Assembly (NCBI RefSeq): GCF_002551245.1
Contig: NZ_NTGZ01000006.1
Span: forward strand, 18,157 to 82,156
Length of the DNA stretch: 64,000 nucleotides
Source: Streptomyces sp. rh34
Lineage (GTDB): Bacteria > Actinomycetota > Actinomycetes > Streptomycetales > Streptomycetaceae
Reading direction: 5' to 3'
Made by a program: the position numbers and the translations under genes. The notes under the pieces were generated by a model. That model made no database searches, was not told the origin of the DNA, and saw only the letters and a program-made list of their open reading frames with translations. Of the stretch, positions 18,737 to 27,959 are shown in pieces. Numbering within the stretch: the first letter of the stretch is position 1; the number at the start of each line of letters is the position of its first letter.

Positions 18737-19156
18737 ACAGAGGGTTATAAGGCAAACACGGAAGCCCGGCAAGCCCTAAGCACCGACTGCTGGCGCGCCT
18801 CCAGGAAGGGCGACGAGCAGGACAAGGCCGCCTGGCTCAAGGCGAAGCGCGCCGAGGAGCAGGCGGCGTCCGAAGCCTGGTCCGAGCAGTACCGGATGCC
18901 TCCCCCGGAGGGGACCGAGCGGGCCGTTCCCTGGGGCGTGCGCTGTCGTCACCAGATCCTGACCAACGCCTACACCGCACTGGTCACCGAAGGCACGACC
19001 AGCGAAGCGGAGTGGGCGGAGATGGAGGAGAACGCTCGTACGGTGACCCGTGCCGGGTGGTGGATAGACCAGAGGTCGGCCGAGCCCGAAGACCTCACCG
19101 AACTGCTCCGAGCCGCCACCGGGGCCGACCGACCGACAGAGAATCCCTTCTCCTGA
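18737..19156 (+). pseudogene. N-terminally truncated backbone gene
   Basis: A frame with good codon pattern runs from just after a TGA at 18734 to a stop at 19156, but no start codon appears until the ATG at 18896, well inside the coding pattern. The visible ~139 codons include RKGDEQDKAAWLKAKRAEEQ, then RCRHQILTNAYTALV and a tail with TRAGWWIDQRS. The missing 5' part points toward the toxin gene, whose upstream region begins at about 18672. The likely reading is that insertion of the toxin cassette removed the first part of this gene. A shorter protein from 18896 could still be made. Function not recognised. Confidence 0.6.
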
Positions 19157-19314
19157 CCGACCGCGTGCCCTGCTGCGGCGGGGCACCCGGCTGACCGCCA
19201 CCGTGCGGCCTCTACCAGCGATTCCCGGCCGGACCAAACCCCGGATCTGCCGGATGCTCTGCCCACTGGCCCACCTCCAACGGGTCCTTCGCTCCCTCTG
19301 CCCCGGAGACTTCC

Positions 19315-20040
19315 GTGCCTACCTCGATCACCATCACGTCCGAGTTCAGCGGCAGCGTCGTTGCCAAGGGCGCTACTGATGACCTCTCCGCGCAGCTCCT
19401 CCGTCACGCCGGTTTCAAGCAGATCGACGACTGGCACGGCCGACGCCATCGCCTGCCCACCACCACTCCGCTCGCCGACCAGGTCGCCATCGCCAAGCAT
19501 GCTGCCGAAATGCTTCGAGCCGCTCGCTATGACGTCACCCTTCCGCCGTCCCTCGACACGGCCCGGATGAGCCCTCCGGTGCATGCGCTGGGGCCCTACG
19601 CCGCCGGAGCCGAACTCCTCAGCATCACGGACCAGATCCGTGCGGCCGAAGACGGAGCCAGCCTCCAGCGAGCAGTCGACCACCTCCTTCACCCCGAGCA
19701 CGGTGCGCTGGAGCGTGTCCGGGAGGCGCTGGAAGCAGCGGGAGAACAGGTCAACGACCTGGACGACGACGCGTATGCGCTCGCCGACCGGTTCGGCTTC
19801 GCCTCGGAGTTCGTCAGCTCGGCCCAGTCCGAACTCCTCGACTCCGAGGCCGAGCTACGCCGCGTCGGCGCCGCTTCGACGAGCTACTCCCCAGCACGGA
19901 CCGTCCGTGATCACCGTGGTGCCGCTCTCGCCACTTCTCCTGCGGCGAACCAGGCCAAGGTCTCCTCGGCGTCCAGTTCCCAGACGGCGCCTTGCTCTGC
20001 GACGGGTCACCCACCGCGCGCCTCAACCCCCCGACGGTGA
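19315..20040 (+). CDS. Hypothetical element backbone protein
   Basis: A 241-residue protein from a GTG preceded by GGAGACTTCC, a leader motif seen before several genes of this backbone. The first ~80 residues look like a small alpha/beta domain (ITITSEFSGSVVAKG and LLRHAGFKQIDDWHGRRHRL), with helix and strand ending in LRAARYDVTLPPSL. A middle helical region (SITDQIRAAEDGASLQRAVD) follows, then a low-complexity Ser/Thr/Ala tail. Unknown function. It lies three genes upstream of the coupling-protein gene in the same direction. Confidence 0.7.
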   Translation: MPTSITITSEFSGSVVAKGATDDLSAQLLRHAGFKQIDDWHGRRHRLPTTTPLADQVAIAKHAAEMLRAARYDVTLPPSLDTARMSPPVHALGPYAAGAELLSITDQIRAAEDGASLQRAVDHLLHPEHGALERVREALEAAGEQVNDLDDDAYALADRFGFASEFVSSAQSELLDSEAELRRVGAASTSYSPARTVRDHRGAALATSPAANQAKVSSASSSQTAPCSATGHPPRASTPRR

Positions 20041-20131
20041 CCCCGGCCGCCCTCTCCGCCGTCGGCCACCAGTACGTCGCGCGCCCCCGCTCGACTCACC
20101 CGTCAAGGACCACTCACCCGAAGAGGCAAAC

Positions 20132-20797
20132 GTGCCCGAGTACTACTCCAGCATCGGCGAGGCCGTCGGTGCGGCCATGCAGCACAACATCCGGCTCGCC
20201 CACCGCAGCGCGGCACCGGGCTCCGACAAGCCGCTGCAGGTCAGGCACCTGCCCAGCGCTTCCGCCGATCCGTACTCGGTTCGCGGAATGATCTCTCGCC
20301 TCCACGAGGACGCCTCGCCCGATGAGGTGGCGGGCATCATCGAGGAGGTCAACGGCGCACTGGTCGGGGCTCTGCCCGAGCTGACCGAACTCGTCGCCTC
20401 TGCCGCCGACTGGACTCGCGCCCGTCTCGACTTCGACGACCCGCATCACCATCCGACTTTCGAGACGTGGACCCGACTGGCAGCCGCGTACGGGATGCTC
20501 CAGGACGTCCGTGAGCAGTTGGAAGTCGCCGAGGACGGTCTCGCTGCCTGTCCCGCAGAGCGCACGGACCCCCGGCACCACCAGATGGTCAACGTCTTGC
20601 GCAGCCGGGAGTTGCTCGACGATGTCCTCGGTGCCGAGGCTGCTCCTGCGCCGTCCGCTGCCCGGAACGTCGATTCAGACCGGCAGCGGGCGGCCCGCGC
20701 CTCCTCGCCACACGCCGGAACATCGCCGTCGACCGGCAGTCCGTCGGCCACCGCAGCACCTCCGCCCGCGCCTCGTTCTGCCGGCCGACCCCGCTGA
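20132..20797 (+). CDS. Hypothetical helical protein
   Basis: A 221-residue protein from a GTG at 20132 with an AAGAGG-like sequence upstream. Most of it is predicted helix (ISRLHEDASPDEVAGIIEE, LTELVASAADWTRARLDF). It ends in the Ala/Ser/Pro-rich tail typical of this gene set. No catalytic motif is visible. The position directly before the coupling-protein gene suggests a plasmid or conjugation accessory role. I do not recognise the family. Confidence 0.7.
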   Translation: MPEYYSSIGEAVGAAMQHNIRLAHRSAAPGSDKPLQVRHLPSASADPYSVRGMISRLHEDASPDEVAGIIEEVNGALVGALPELTELVASAADWTRARLDFDDPHHHPTFETWTRLAAAYGMLQDVREQLEVAEDGLAACPAERTDPRHHQMVNVLRSRELLDDVLGAEAAPAPSAARNVDSDRQRAARASSPHAGTSPSTGSPSATAAPPPAPRSAGRPR

Positions 20798-20892
20798 AAC
20801 GTTCCGCTTCAGACGTCCAGGAGTACCCCCGTGAGCTGCACGAGAGCCGGGCGCGCCCCGCCCCTGCCCGCTCGCACACCCAAGGAACCGCC

Positions 20893-22681
20893 GTGCCTTC
20901 CCCGCGCACCAGCGCGCCCTCGACCACCACCGGGTCGGACGCGCTCCTCTACCTCCTGTTCGGCATCCTCGGCTCCGCCATGGCCTTCGGCTTGCTGGCC
21001 TGGCTGACCGGAAATCTCACCAACACCTTTGTCGGGAGCGGGACATGGGCCCCCTTCCGCGTAACGGAAGCGCTGCTGCACCCGGAGGTGCTGTGGCCGG
21101 CCCTGAGCACCAGCATGCTGATGGTCGGCGCCCGCGTCGTCCCCGCCCTGTTCACCGTGGCCCTGGTCGTCACCGCTGCCGTGCTGTGGATGCGCTGGCG
21201 TGCCGGGTCCAAGTCCGGCCTCGCCCGCAAGGCGGACCTGGCGCCGCTGCTGGACAAGGAGATCGTCGCCAAGGCGAAGAGCCTGCGCCCGAGCCTGGGC
21301 GGCCGGGAGAGTAAAAGAGGTCCTGCCCGCTGACCGCGGCATCCTGCTCGGCACCCTCGACCCCGGCCGTGCGGAGGTCCGCGCGTCCTGGGAGGACGTG
21401 ATCGTCGCGATCATGGCCCCGCGTTCCGGCAAGACGTCTGGGCTGGCGATCCCCGCGATCCTCTCGGCACCGGGCCCGGTCCTGCTCACCAGTAACAAAG
21501 CCGCGAACGACGCCTTCACCACCACGGTGGACGCCCGTGCCGAGGTCGGCACGATCTGGACCCTCGATCCGCAGCAGATCGCCCACCACCCGCGCGAGAT
21601 GTGGTGGGACATCCTCGCTGACGCCCGCGATCTCGCCGGGGCCAAGAGGTTGGCGGGGCACTTCGTGACCGCGAGCGTGGACGAGTCCAGCGGCTCCGAC
21701 TTCTGGTCCACCGCCGCGAGCAACACCCTCGGTGCCCTCTTCCTCGCCGCCGCGTCCCACCGGCGGCCGATCACCGACGTCCTGGCCTGGCTCGCGATGC
21801 CGGCCGACCGCACCCCGGTGGACCTGCTCACCGACGCCGGCCACCATGCGGTCGCCGCCCAGCTCCAGGGCACCGTCTCCGGCGCGACCGAAACGCGCGA
21901 CGGCATCTATGAGACCGCGAGGCAGTACGCGAGCTGCCTGCTCGACACGGACGTCGCCGCCTGGGTCACCCCCAACGATGACCTTCCCGAGTTCCAGCCG
22001 TTCGCCTTCGCCACGTCCCGCGACACCTTGTACCTGCTGAGCAAGGACGGCGGCGGCAGCGCGTCCGCGATCATCGCTGCAGCGGCCGACGCCGTGATGC
22101 GCGCGGCCGTGATCGTGGCCGAGCGCTCCGGCGGGCGACTCGACCCGCCCGCCCTGTGCGTCCTCGACGAGGCAGCGAACGTCTGCCGCATCTCGGACCT
22201 CCCTGATCTCTACAGCCACCTGGGCAGCCGAGGCGTCATCCCGATGACGATCCTGCAGTCCTACCGTCAGGGCCAGCGGTGCTGGGGCGAGGCCGGTATG
22301 GACGCCCTGTACTCCGCCGCCACCATCAAGATCATCGGATCTGGCATCGACGACGCGGACTTCGCCGACCGGCTCAGCCGTCAGGTCGGCGATCACGACG
22401 TCCAGACCACCTCGGTGTCGACCAGCGAGGGCGGCAAGTCCACCTCGGTGAGCATGCGCACGGAACGGATCCTTCCGCCGGACGCCATCCGCGCCCTGCC
22501 CAAGGGCAAGGTTCTGCTGCTGGCCACCGGCATCCGGGTCGCCATGCTCAACCTCAAGCCCTGGTACAAGGAGCCCTCCGCCAAGGTGGTCGGCCCGGCT
22601 TCCGCTCGCGCCACGAAGGCCATCACCGAGCGTGCTCTCGCGAAGAGCATCGGCCAGGACGATCTCGGACAGCCGGCATGA
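20893..22681 (+). pseudogene. VirD4/TraG-type coupling protein, frameshifted
   Basis: The GTG at 20893 starts a protein with two transmembrane segments (about residues 15-40 and 75-100) and a basic cytoplasmic entry. The frame then breaks at GGG (21305-21307). Dropping one G joins it to a long frame containing the ATPase domain: Walker A region MAPRSGKTSGLAIPAI, WTLDPQQ, FWSTAASNTLGALFL, Walker B LCVLDEAANVCR, and ILQSYRQGQRCWGEAGMDAL. This is the type IV coupling protein that hands the relaxase-DNA complex to a conjugative channel. Combined length is about 595 residues, normal for the family. As written, translation stops at 21333, which would abolish transfer. Sequencing error is an equally good explanation. 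Confidence 0.85.
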
Positions 22682-22908
22682 GCGCGCCCACACCACAGCA
22701 GGGGCGGTTGGCCCACGCTCCGGTCGTCCTGCGCGGTGGCCGGTGGTGGCTTGACGGCGAGGCAGGCTCGGTTCCCGCCTCCGATCCCGCCTTCACCGCC
22801 GTCCTGGACGACTTCGCGCTGTCGGTGGCCGCTGCCGACCAGGCAGTCGCCAACCTCCTCATCCGGCAGGACGAGGCGCCCTGCGCTGATCCCGGAGGCC
22901 GGCGGTGA
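22678..22908 (+). CDS. Small hypothetical protein coupled to TraG
   Basis: A 76-residue protein starting inside the stop of the coupling-protein frame (ATGA) and ending by overlap with the next gene's GTG (GTGA). It has one basic-aromatic stretch (VVLRGGRWWLDGEA) and a helix (FALSVAAADQAVANLL). Unknown function. The double overlap means it is translated together with its neighbours. Confidence 0.65.
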   Translation: MSAPTPQQGRLAHAPVVLRGGRWWLDGEAGSVPASDPAFTAVLDDFALSVAAADQAVANLLIRQDEAPCADPGGRR

Positions 22909-24077
22909 ACCCGCTGATGAGTGCCGAGCAGGCGGTCCTCGGTGCCGCACTCCTCGACCCCGAGCAGCTCGCGCACCTGGAGTGGCTCGCTGCGGACCAC
23001 TTCTATCGGCCCGTCCACCAGGCGCTGTTCGCCGCCCTCCGCAAGCTGCGCAACGACGGGCATCCCGCGCTCTCGGCCGATGGTCCGTTGCCACTGTCGT
23101 GGGTGACCGACGCGGTCGAGGAGGCCGGACAGCACGTGCGCGGGCTGACCGCGGCGTACGCCCACACCCTGATCCAGGCGTGTCCCCGAACAGAGCACGC
23201 CCCGGTGTACGGACGCATGGTGCTGGAGGGGGCGATTCACCGCACCGTCGCCCAGCACGCGATCCGTCTCCACCAGGCGGCTCGGGCCGACGCCGTCCAG
23301 GGCGAGGTCGAGGGAGCCTTGCGCACGGCGGACGTCCTGACCAGCGTACTCACCGACCTTGCACGACGCTGGGGAACCGACCCTCGACCGGTCCCACCCA
23401 CCGCCGGGCCCTCTGCCGCCACGGACATCCCGCCTCCGGCGCAGAACGGCCAGGTCGCCGAGGACGAGCGGTTCCTCCTGGCCGTCCTCGCCGAACAGCC
23501 GGGGGCCATGGGCGAGGTGGTGGCCTGGCTGCGGCCGGGGGACTTCGCCGACCCGACCCACGGGCAGCTCTACCGGTGCCTGGGCGCGCTGCACCACCGG
23601 GGCGAACCCATCGACCGGATCACCCTGCTCTGGGAGGCCCAGCGACGCGGTCTGCTGGCCGACGGCACAGTGTCGAGCGAGCAGCTGACCGCCGTCTGCG
23701 AAGGCATGGTCCCCGGCAGCGCCGACTGGTTCGGACAGCGGGTGATGCGCTCCTCCGTCACCCGCACCGCCGCCGCCTCCGCGCGAGCCATCCGGACCCT
23801 GGCCCAGGACGAGTTTCTGGGGCCCGGCCGACTGATCAACCACGCCCTGCACGAACTCGGTCCGCTCGACGAGGTACGTGCCCGTTGGGCCACCGCGAAC
23901 AGCAGTCCGGCTCCGAAGACCACGGCATCCGCTCCGTCGGCGGCCGAGCCGCCGCCCGACCGAGTGAAGGCCGCCCGCGCCCGCAGCACGCCCCGCCCAG
24001 GCGCTGCACCTTCAGCCCCGGCCAGCCATCTCCCCACGCTGTCGACGGCCCGACCACCCTCGCGCGGCCACCCTTGA
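22905..24077 (+). CDS. DnaB N-terminal domain protein without motor domain
   Basis: A 390-residue protein with two copies of the helical domain found at the N-terminus of replicative helicase DnaB: about residues 5-100 (SAEQAVLGAALLDPEQL) and about 185-290 (EDERFLLAVLAEQPGAM, IDRITLLWEAQRRGLL). The RecA-like ATPase domain of DnaB is absent. A basic, Pro/Ala-rich tail follows. Such proteins could bind primase or helicase and take part in element replication, or compete with the host helicase. It starts at a GTG overlapping the previous stop. Confidence 0.75.
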   Translation: MNPLMSAEQAVLGAALLDPEQLAHLEWLAADHFYRPVHQALFAALRKLRNDGHPALSADGPLPLSWVTDAVEEAGQHVRGLTAAYAHTLIQACPRTEHAPVYGRMVLEGAIHRTVAQHAIRLHQAARADAVQGEVEGALRTADVLTSVLTDLARRWGTDPRPVPPTAGPSAATDIPPPAQNGQVAEDERFLLAVLAEQPGAMGEVVAWLRPGDFADPTHGQLYRCLGALHHRGEPIDRITLLWEAQRRGLLADGTVSSEQLTAVCEGMVPGSADWFGQRVMRSSVTRTAAASARAIRTLAQDEFLGPGRLINHALHELGPLDEVRARWATANSSPAPKTTASAPSAAEPPPDRVKAARARSTPRPGAAPSAPASHLPTLSTARPPSRGHP

Positions 24078-24118
24078 GACCCCCTCCCCACCAGCCTCTT
24101 CTGCCCCTGGAACTCGTC

Positions 24119-25358
24119 TTGATCTATCCCATCTCCGCGCCCGCGCTGGACCTACGTCCCACGGCCCCGAGCCTCGCCGCCCCGTTGATCGGGTCTCTCT
24201 GCTCGGGGTACGGCGGCCTCGACCTGGGCGTGCAGTCCGCGCTCGGCGGCACGCTCGCCTGGCACGCCGAGGTAGACCCGAACGCCTCACGCATCCTGGC
24301 CCGCCACTGGCCTGGCGTCCCGAACCTGGGCGATATCACCGCCGTCGACTGGCGCACCGTCCCCCGGGTGTGCGTCCTGACGGCCGGCTTCCCCTGTCAA
24401 AGACGTCTCGGTCGCCGGCCGCCGGGCCGGACTCAACGCCCAGACCCGCTCCGGGCTCTGGCTGCACGTCGCCCGTGCGGTCGCAGCCCTCCGACCCTGC
24501 CTGGTTGTGATCGAGAATGTGCGCGGCCTCCTCACCTCCCCCGCCGGTTCCCCTGGCGACGTGGAATCCTGCCCGTGGTGTCTGGGAGACACCGCAGGTC
24601 AGCCTGCTCTGCGGGCACTCGGTGCCGTACTCGGATCCCTGGCCGACCTCGGGTACGACGCGAAGTGGCTCGTGCTTCGTGCCTCCGACGTCGGGGCCCC
24701 ACACCGCCGCGAGCGGACCTTCCTCGCCGCATGGCCCGCCGGGCACCCTGCTGAAGACGCCGACCAGCAACATCGGGAAGAACGGCGGCAGCCAGCATCC
24801 ATCGAAGCGGAAGAGCGGGGGGCACGGTCCGAACCTGGCCGACGAGGTCGAGTGGCTGCTGCTGCCGACCCCGAAGGCATCGGACGGAATCAAGGGTTCG
24901 CCGAACCAGCGGCACGGCAATGGCGACATGACCCTGCCCAGTGCGGCTGCGTCTCTGTTGCCGACGCCGAGGGCCAGCGACACGGGCACCCCGGCCCGCC
25001 GCCCCGGGAAGGGATGGCGACCTCCCCTGTCGGCGGTGGTCCTGCCCCTCTGGGCGGAGGAGACGCCGGAGGCGGGGGCGCGGACCGGCGATGGGGAGCG
25101 TACGGATCCGCCATCACCCGATGGGAGAGCCTCACCCGCCCGGCCCCGGCCCCCACGGACACGGCCGGTCGGCTCCGCGCGGACTTCGTGGAGTGGATGC
25201 AGGGCCTCGACGCCGGCTGGGTCACCGCGACTCCGGGGCTCGGCCGTCCAGCGCAGCTCACCGCGCTCGGCAACGGCGTCGTCCCACAACAGGCTTCGCA
25301 TGCCTTGCAGTTGCTGGCACCACCCTTCCCCCGCTGTCCCCGCTGCGCCGACCGATAG
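24119..25358 (+). pseudogene. DNA cytosine-5 methyltransferase, multiply frameshifted
   Basis: The TTG start at 24119 begins a C5-methyltransferase: SAM motif I (GSLCSGYGGLDLGVQSAL), the acidic motif (WHAEVDPNA) and motif IV GFPCQ with the catalytic Cys. Immediately after, the frame breaks at AAA (24399-24401); dropping one A gives GFPCQDVSVAGRRAGL, motif VI IENVRG and a motif VIII-like RASDVGAPHRRER. A second extra base at GGG (24741-24743) leads into the variable region (LLPTPKASDGI type repeats). Near 25090 the frame returns for the last part, with LTALGNGVVPQQA (motif X). At least three shifts make it inactive as written. Such enzymes protect elements from restriction. Confidence 0.8.
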
Positions 25359-25451
25359 CGCTCCACTACCGCGTTCTTCCGGCCGGACCAAACCGCTGAT
25401 TCTCCGGATCCTCTCGGGCATGTCGCCGTCTCACAGATGGAGCACACCCCC

Positions 25452-26051
25452 ATGGCCGACACCAGCCCGACCTCCCCCGGCCCCGAGCCGTACCGCGTCC
25501 CCGACGCAGACCTCGACGACCTCGCCAGCACCCTCGCCAAGACCATGGCCGAGGTCAGGCAGCACGGCGTCATCCTCGACCGCCTCGGCTCCGAGCCCGA
25601 ATCCGGCGCCATCCAGCCGCCGGACGGCGCTCCGGAAGCCGAGGCGGCTGACGGGAAGACGCCCGACGGCCCCGCTTCGGTGTTCATCCTCGCCCTGGGC
25701 GGCAAGGAATATGCCGTCGAACTCGCTGCCCTCAGCGACTGGGTGAACTACCTCTTCCTGCCGGTGTACGGCCGGGAGATCAGCACGAGCCGTCCCTGGT
25801 GCGCGCACTGGCACGAACACCCCGAGGCCGTCGCCCGGCTCCACGCACTCTGGCTCGCCTGGCAGCAGTTCACCGACACGGAGGCCGGCCTGTCCGGCCC
25901 CTCGACCTGGCACCGCGACCACCTGGACCAGACCCTGGCGCACCTGCGTGCACCCGACGGACCCTTCGCGGCCTGCACGACCAGCGCAACTCGCCCCAAC
26001 CACCGGGCGCTGGCCACCCCGGCGCCCGAGCAGGCGGGGGTGGCGGCGTGA
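25452..26051 (+). CDS. DUF4913 domain protein
   Basis: A 199-residue protein with an acidic N-terminal third (DADLDDLASTLAKTMAEVRQ) and a conserved C-terminal domain recognisable as DUF4913: YAVELAALSDWVNYLFLPVY, then RPWCAHWHEHPEAVARLHAL and GPSTWHRDHLD. This family is common on Streptomyces conjugative elements next to coupling and replication genes; its function is unknown. The start at 25452 is preferred because GGAG lies nine bases upstream. An ATG at 25437 would add five residues. The stop overlaps the next GTG (GTGA). Confidence 0.8.
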   Translation: MADTSPTSPGPEPYRVPDADLDDLASTLAKTMAEVRQHGVILDRLGSEPESGAIQPPDGAPEAEAADGKTPDGPASVFILALGGKEYAVELAALSDWVNYLFLPVYGREISTSRPWCAHWHEHPEAVARLHALWLAWQQFTDTEAGLSGPSTWHRDHLDQTLAHLRAPDGPFAACTTSATRPNHRALATPAPEQAGVAA

Positions 26052-26824
26052 ACAACACCCTCGACTTCGACCTCGACGATCTCGCGCCGGTCGACGACGA
26101 CTCCGAGGAGGCGATGGAGGCCCTCTGGTTTGGCGACTTGACGGTGCTGTCCCAGCACCACACCAAGCCCAACGGTTCGCACAGCTTCGTCCTCGCCCAC
26201 GACCGATCGGTCACCTGGGGGATACCCGGCGAGCCACAGCTCGTTGCGATCGCGGTCGCTCGGGATCTGCGGCAGTCCACGTTCACCTTCGAGACGAGTC
26301 ACCACGCCACGGCGTCCTTCGCCCAGAACTGGCTGGCAGAACGCGGCTGCCCGCTCGACCGGATCGCCCTGCGCGGTGGCGACTACATCGAGCCCGCCGA
26401 CGACCTCACCGTCCAGGTGGAACAGCAGATCCAGAAGTCGGGCACCCGTTACGAGGTCCTCGACACCTACACCTCCGACGACAATCCCAGCGAGGCGTGG
26501 ACACTCGTCAACGACTCCCAGGCCACCCAGGCACCGGTTCGCCTCTTCTTCGAGGAGTGGAACCACGATGCCGGCACGTACACGATGCGCGAGGGCGCCT
26601 TCCCCGACGTCGGCGTCGCCCAGACCTGGCTGGACGAGCGCAGCGAACCGCTGCCCGCTCCGGAGTACAGCGACCACAACGGTGCTGTCGTCCGGGCCCG
26701 CATCGCCCGCATCGCCCTCTCCCGGTCCGCCGGTACCTCTCTGACACCGCAGACCGGTCTCGACGCGCCCCGCGCGACAGCGGCGGTACCGGTTCAGCGC
26801 GCGGTCCAGGGGAGGCTGCTGTGA
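26048..26824 (+). CDS. Hypothetical protein, acidic
   Basis: A 258-residue acidic protein from a GTG overlapping the DUF4913 stop and ending by overlap with the next GTG. It opens with a strongly acidic region (DFDLDDLAPVDDDSEEAMEA). A possible duplicated beta-rich fold follows, with SHSFVLAHDRSVTWGIPGE in the first half and SEAWTLVNDSQATQAPVRLF in the second, each followed by an F.....A..WL-type helix. No catalytic motif is seen. It sits in a run of overlapping genes, so it is co-translated with the RelE-like protein that follows. Confidence 0.7.
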   Translation: MNNTLDFDLDDLAPVDDDSEEAMEALWFGDLTVLSQHHTKPNGSHSFVLAHDRSVTWGIPGEPQLVAIAVARDLRQSTFTFETSHHATASFAQNWLAERGCPLDRIALRGGDYIEPADDLTVQVEQQIQKSGTRYEVLDTYTSDDNPSEAWTLVNDSQATQAPVRLFFEEWNHDAGTYTMREGAFPDVGVAQTWLDERSEPLPAPEYSDHNGAVVRARIARIALSRSAGTSLTPQTGLDAPRATAAVPVQRAVQGRLL

Positions 26825-27297
26825 GCCGCGCCCGCTTCGCCTTCGCCGCGCACCCTGACGCCATCGCCGACCTGCGGAAACTCCCCTCTGGAATACGCGA
26901 TTTGGCCTTGCTGGAGCTGCAGAACCTGGTCCACGGAAGCGATGACTGCTTGCCGTTGAAGGGCCGTCTCGCCGGCTTCCACAAGGTGTACGTCGACCCG
27001 GAGGTCTCTTACCGGCTGGTCATCCAATTCCGCCAGGCCCCGCCGACCTCGACCCACAAGCGCGAGATCTACCTCGTAGCCGCTGGCAGCCGGAAGGACT
27101 ACGCGGTCTACCGCGCGGCCCACCTGCGGAACAGCCCCCAGCGAGAGGTCGGCCAGGACTCCGCCACGGAGGCCCGCGTGCAGGCCGCCCGGTCTCGCTC
27201 GACGCTCACCACCGAACGGCCGACAACGGGCCGCGCGACTGCCCCGTCACCAGCGCCACCCTCGGCCACTGCTTCTCGAAAGGTCGCCCAGCGATGA
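26821..27297 (+). CDS. RelE/ParE-like protein, possible mRNA interferase
   Basis: A 158-residue protein. Its first ~100 residues fit the RelE/ParE fold: an N-terminal strand and helices (FAAHPDAIADLRKLPSGIRD), then a basic core (LKGRLAGFHKVYVDPEVSYR), a strand (LVIQF) and a final strand with basic residues (KREIYLVAAGSRKDYAVYRA). RelE toxins cleave mRNA on the ribosome, and ParE toxins poison gyrase. No typical antitoxin (short protein with a DNA-binding N-terminus) is adjacent; the upstream acidic protein is the only candidate. The ~55-residue tail is low complexity. Overlaps at both ends (GTGA, ATGA). Confidence 0.6.
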   Translation: MSRARFAFAAHPDAIADLRKLPSGIRDLALLELQNLVHGSDDCLPLKGRLAGFHKVYVDPEVSYRLVIQFRQAPPTSTHKREIYLVAAGSRKDYAVYRAAHLRNSPQREVGQDSATEARVQAARSRSTLTTERPTTGRATAPSPAPPSATASRKVAQR

Positions 27298-27959
27298 CCA
27301 ACGACCGTACTGCGCTCACCCGTTCAGAGCTGGCGGATCTCCTCACCGAGGCCGCTCAGAACGTCGGCGGCATCCCTGCCGCCGAGTACCCGACGGCTGC
27401 CGCCCGCTCCTACCTGCATCCCGTCTTGGGTCCGCTGGCCGCTGGGCCCCGCGTGATCACCGAGCTGAACGACCGGTTCGAGGGCTTCGTGGCAACCGAG
27501 CCACGCCCCGCTGGTTCGGCGGGCCTGTTCGCTCTGGCCTCCTACGCCTCCGCGCTGGGGTGGCTCACCGAGTCGTTCGCCGAGCTGACCTCCTCGGTCG
27601 ATGAGATCTGTACCCGCGTGGGCATACCCACGGAGCCATGCGCCCCGATCGTCGCCGCGCCCGGTGGTACGGAGCGGGACGACGAGTTCGACTTCGGCTT
27701 CAGCGCGCTTGAGTTGGAGGCGGTCCGCAGCGCAGCCGAGGCCGCCGGCCTCGCGCCGGACTACTACGTCGAGGCTCTGTCCCAGTCGCTGCTCGCCGCG
27801 GCCCGGATCACCGACGCCTGCATGGAGATCTCCAGTGGTCTGCTCGATGACGCCGATCTCCTCCGCGAAGCTAGCGACCGCCCTCGGCTCGGTAACGATC
27901 CCGGGAGCCTGCCCGCTCTGGTCCGCTCCCTGCTCGCCCGGATGGAGACGACGGAGTGA
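27294..27959 (+). CDS. Hypothetical helical protein
   Basis: A 221-residue, largely helical, acidic protein starting in the stop of the RelE-like gene (ATGA) and ending within the GTG of the next (GTGA). Notable stretches are RSELADLLTEAAQNVGGIPA and ALGWLTESFAELTSSVDEIC. I recognise no family. Tight overlap with its neighbours indicates one operon of element accessory genes. Confidence 0.7.
   Translation: MTNDRTALTRSELADLLTEAAQNVGGIPAAEYPTAAARSYLHPVLGPLAAGPRVITELNDRFEGFVATEPRPAGSAGLFALASYASALGWLTESFAELTSSVDEICTRVGIPTEPCAPIVAAPGGTERDDEFDFGFSALELEAVRSAAEAAGLAPDYYVEALSQSLLAAARITDACMEISSGLLDDADLLREASDRPRLGNDPGSLPALVRSLLARMETTE

Noticed and set aside
21290..21340. Programmed frameshift in the coupling protein
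   Set aside because: No slippery heptamer or following pseudoknot is apparent, the shift is +1, and several unrelated genes have similar breaks, so mutation or sequence error is more likely.
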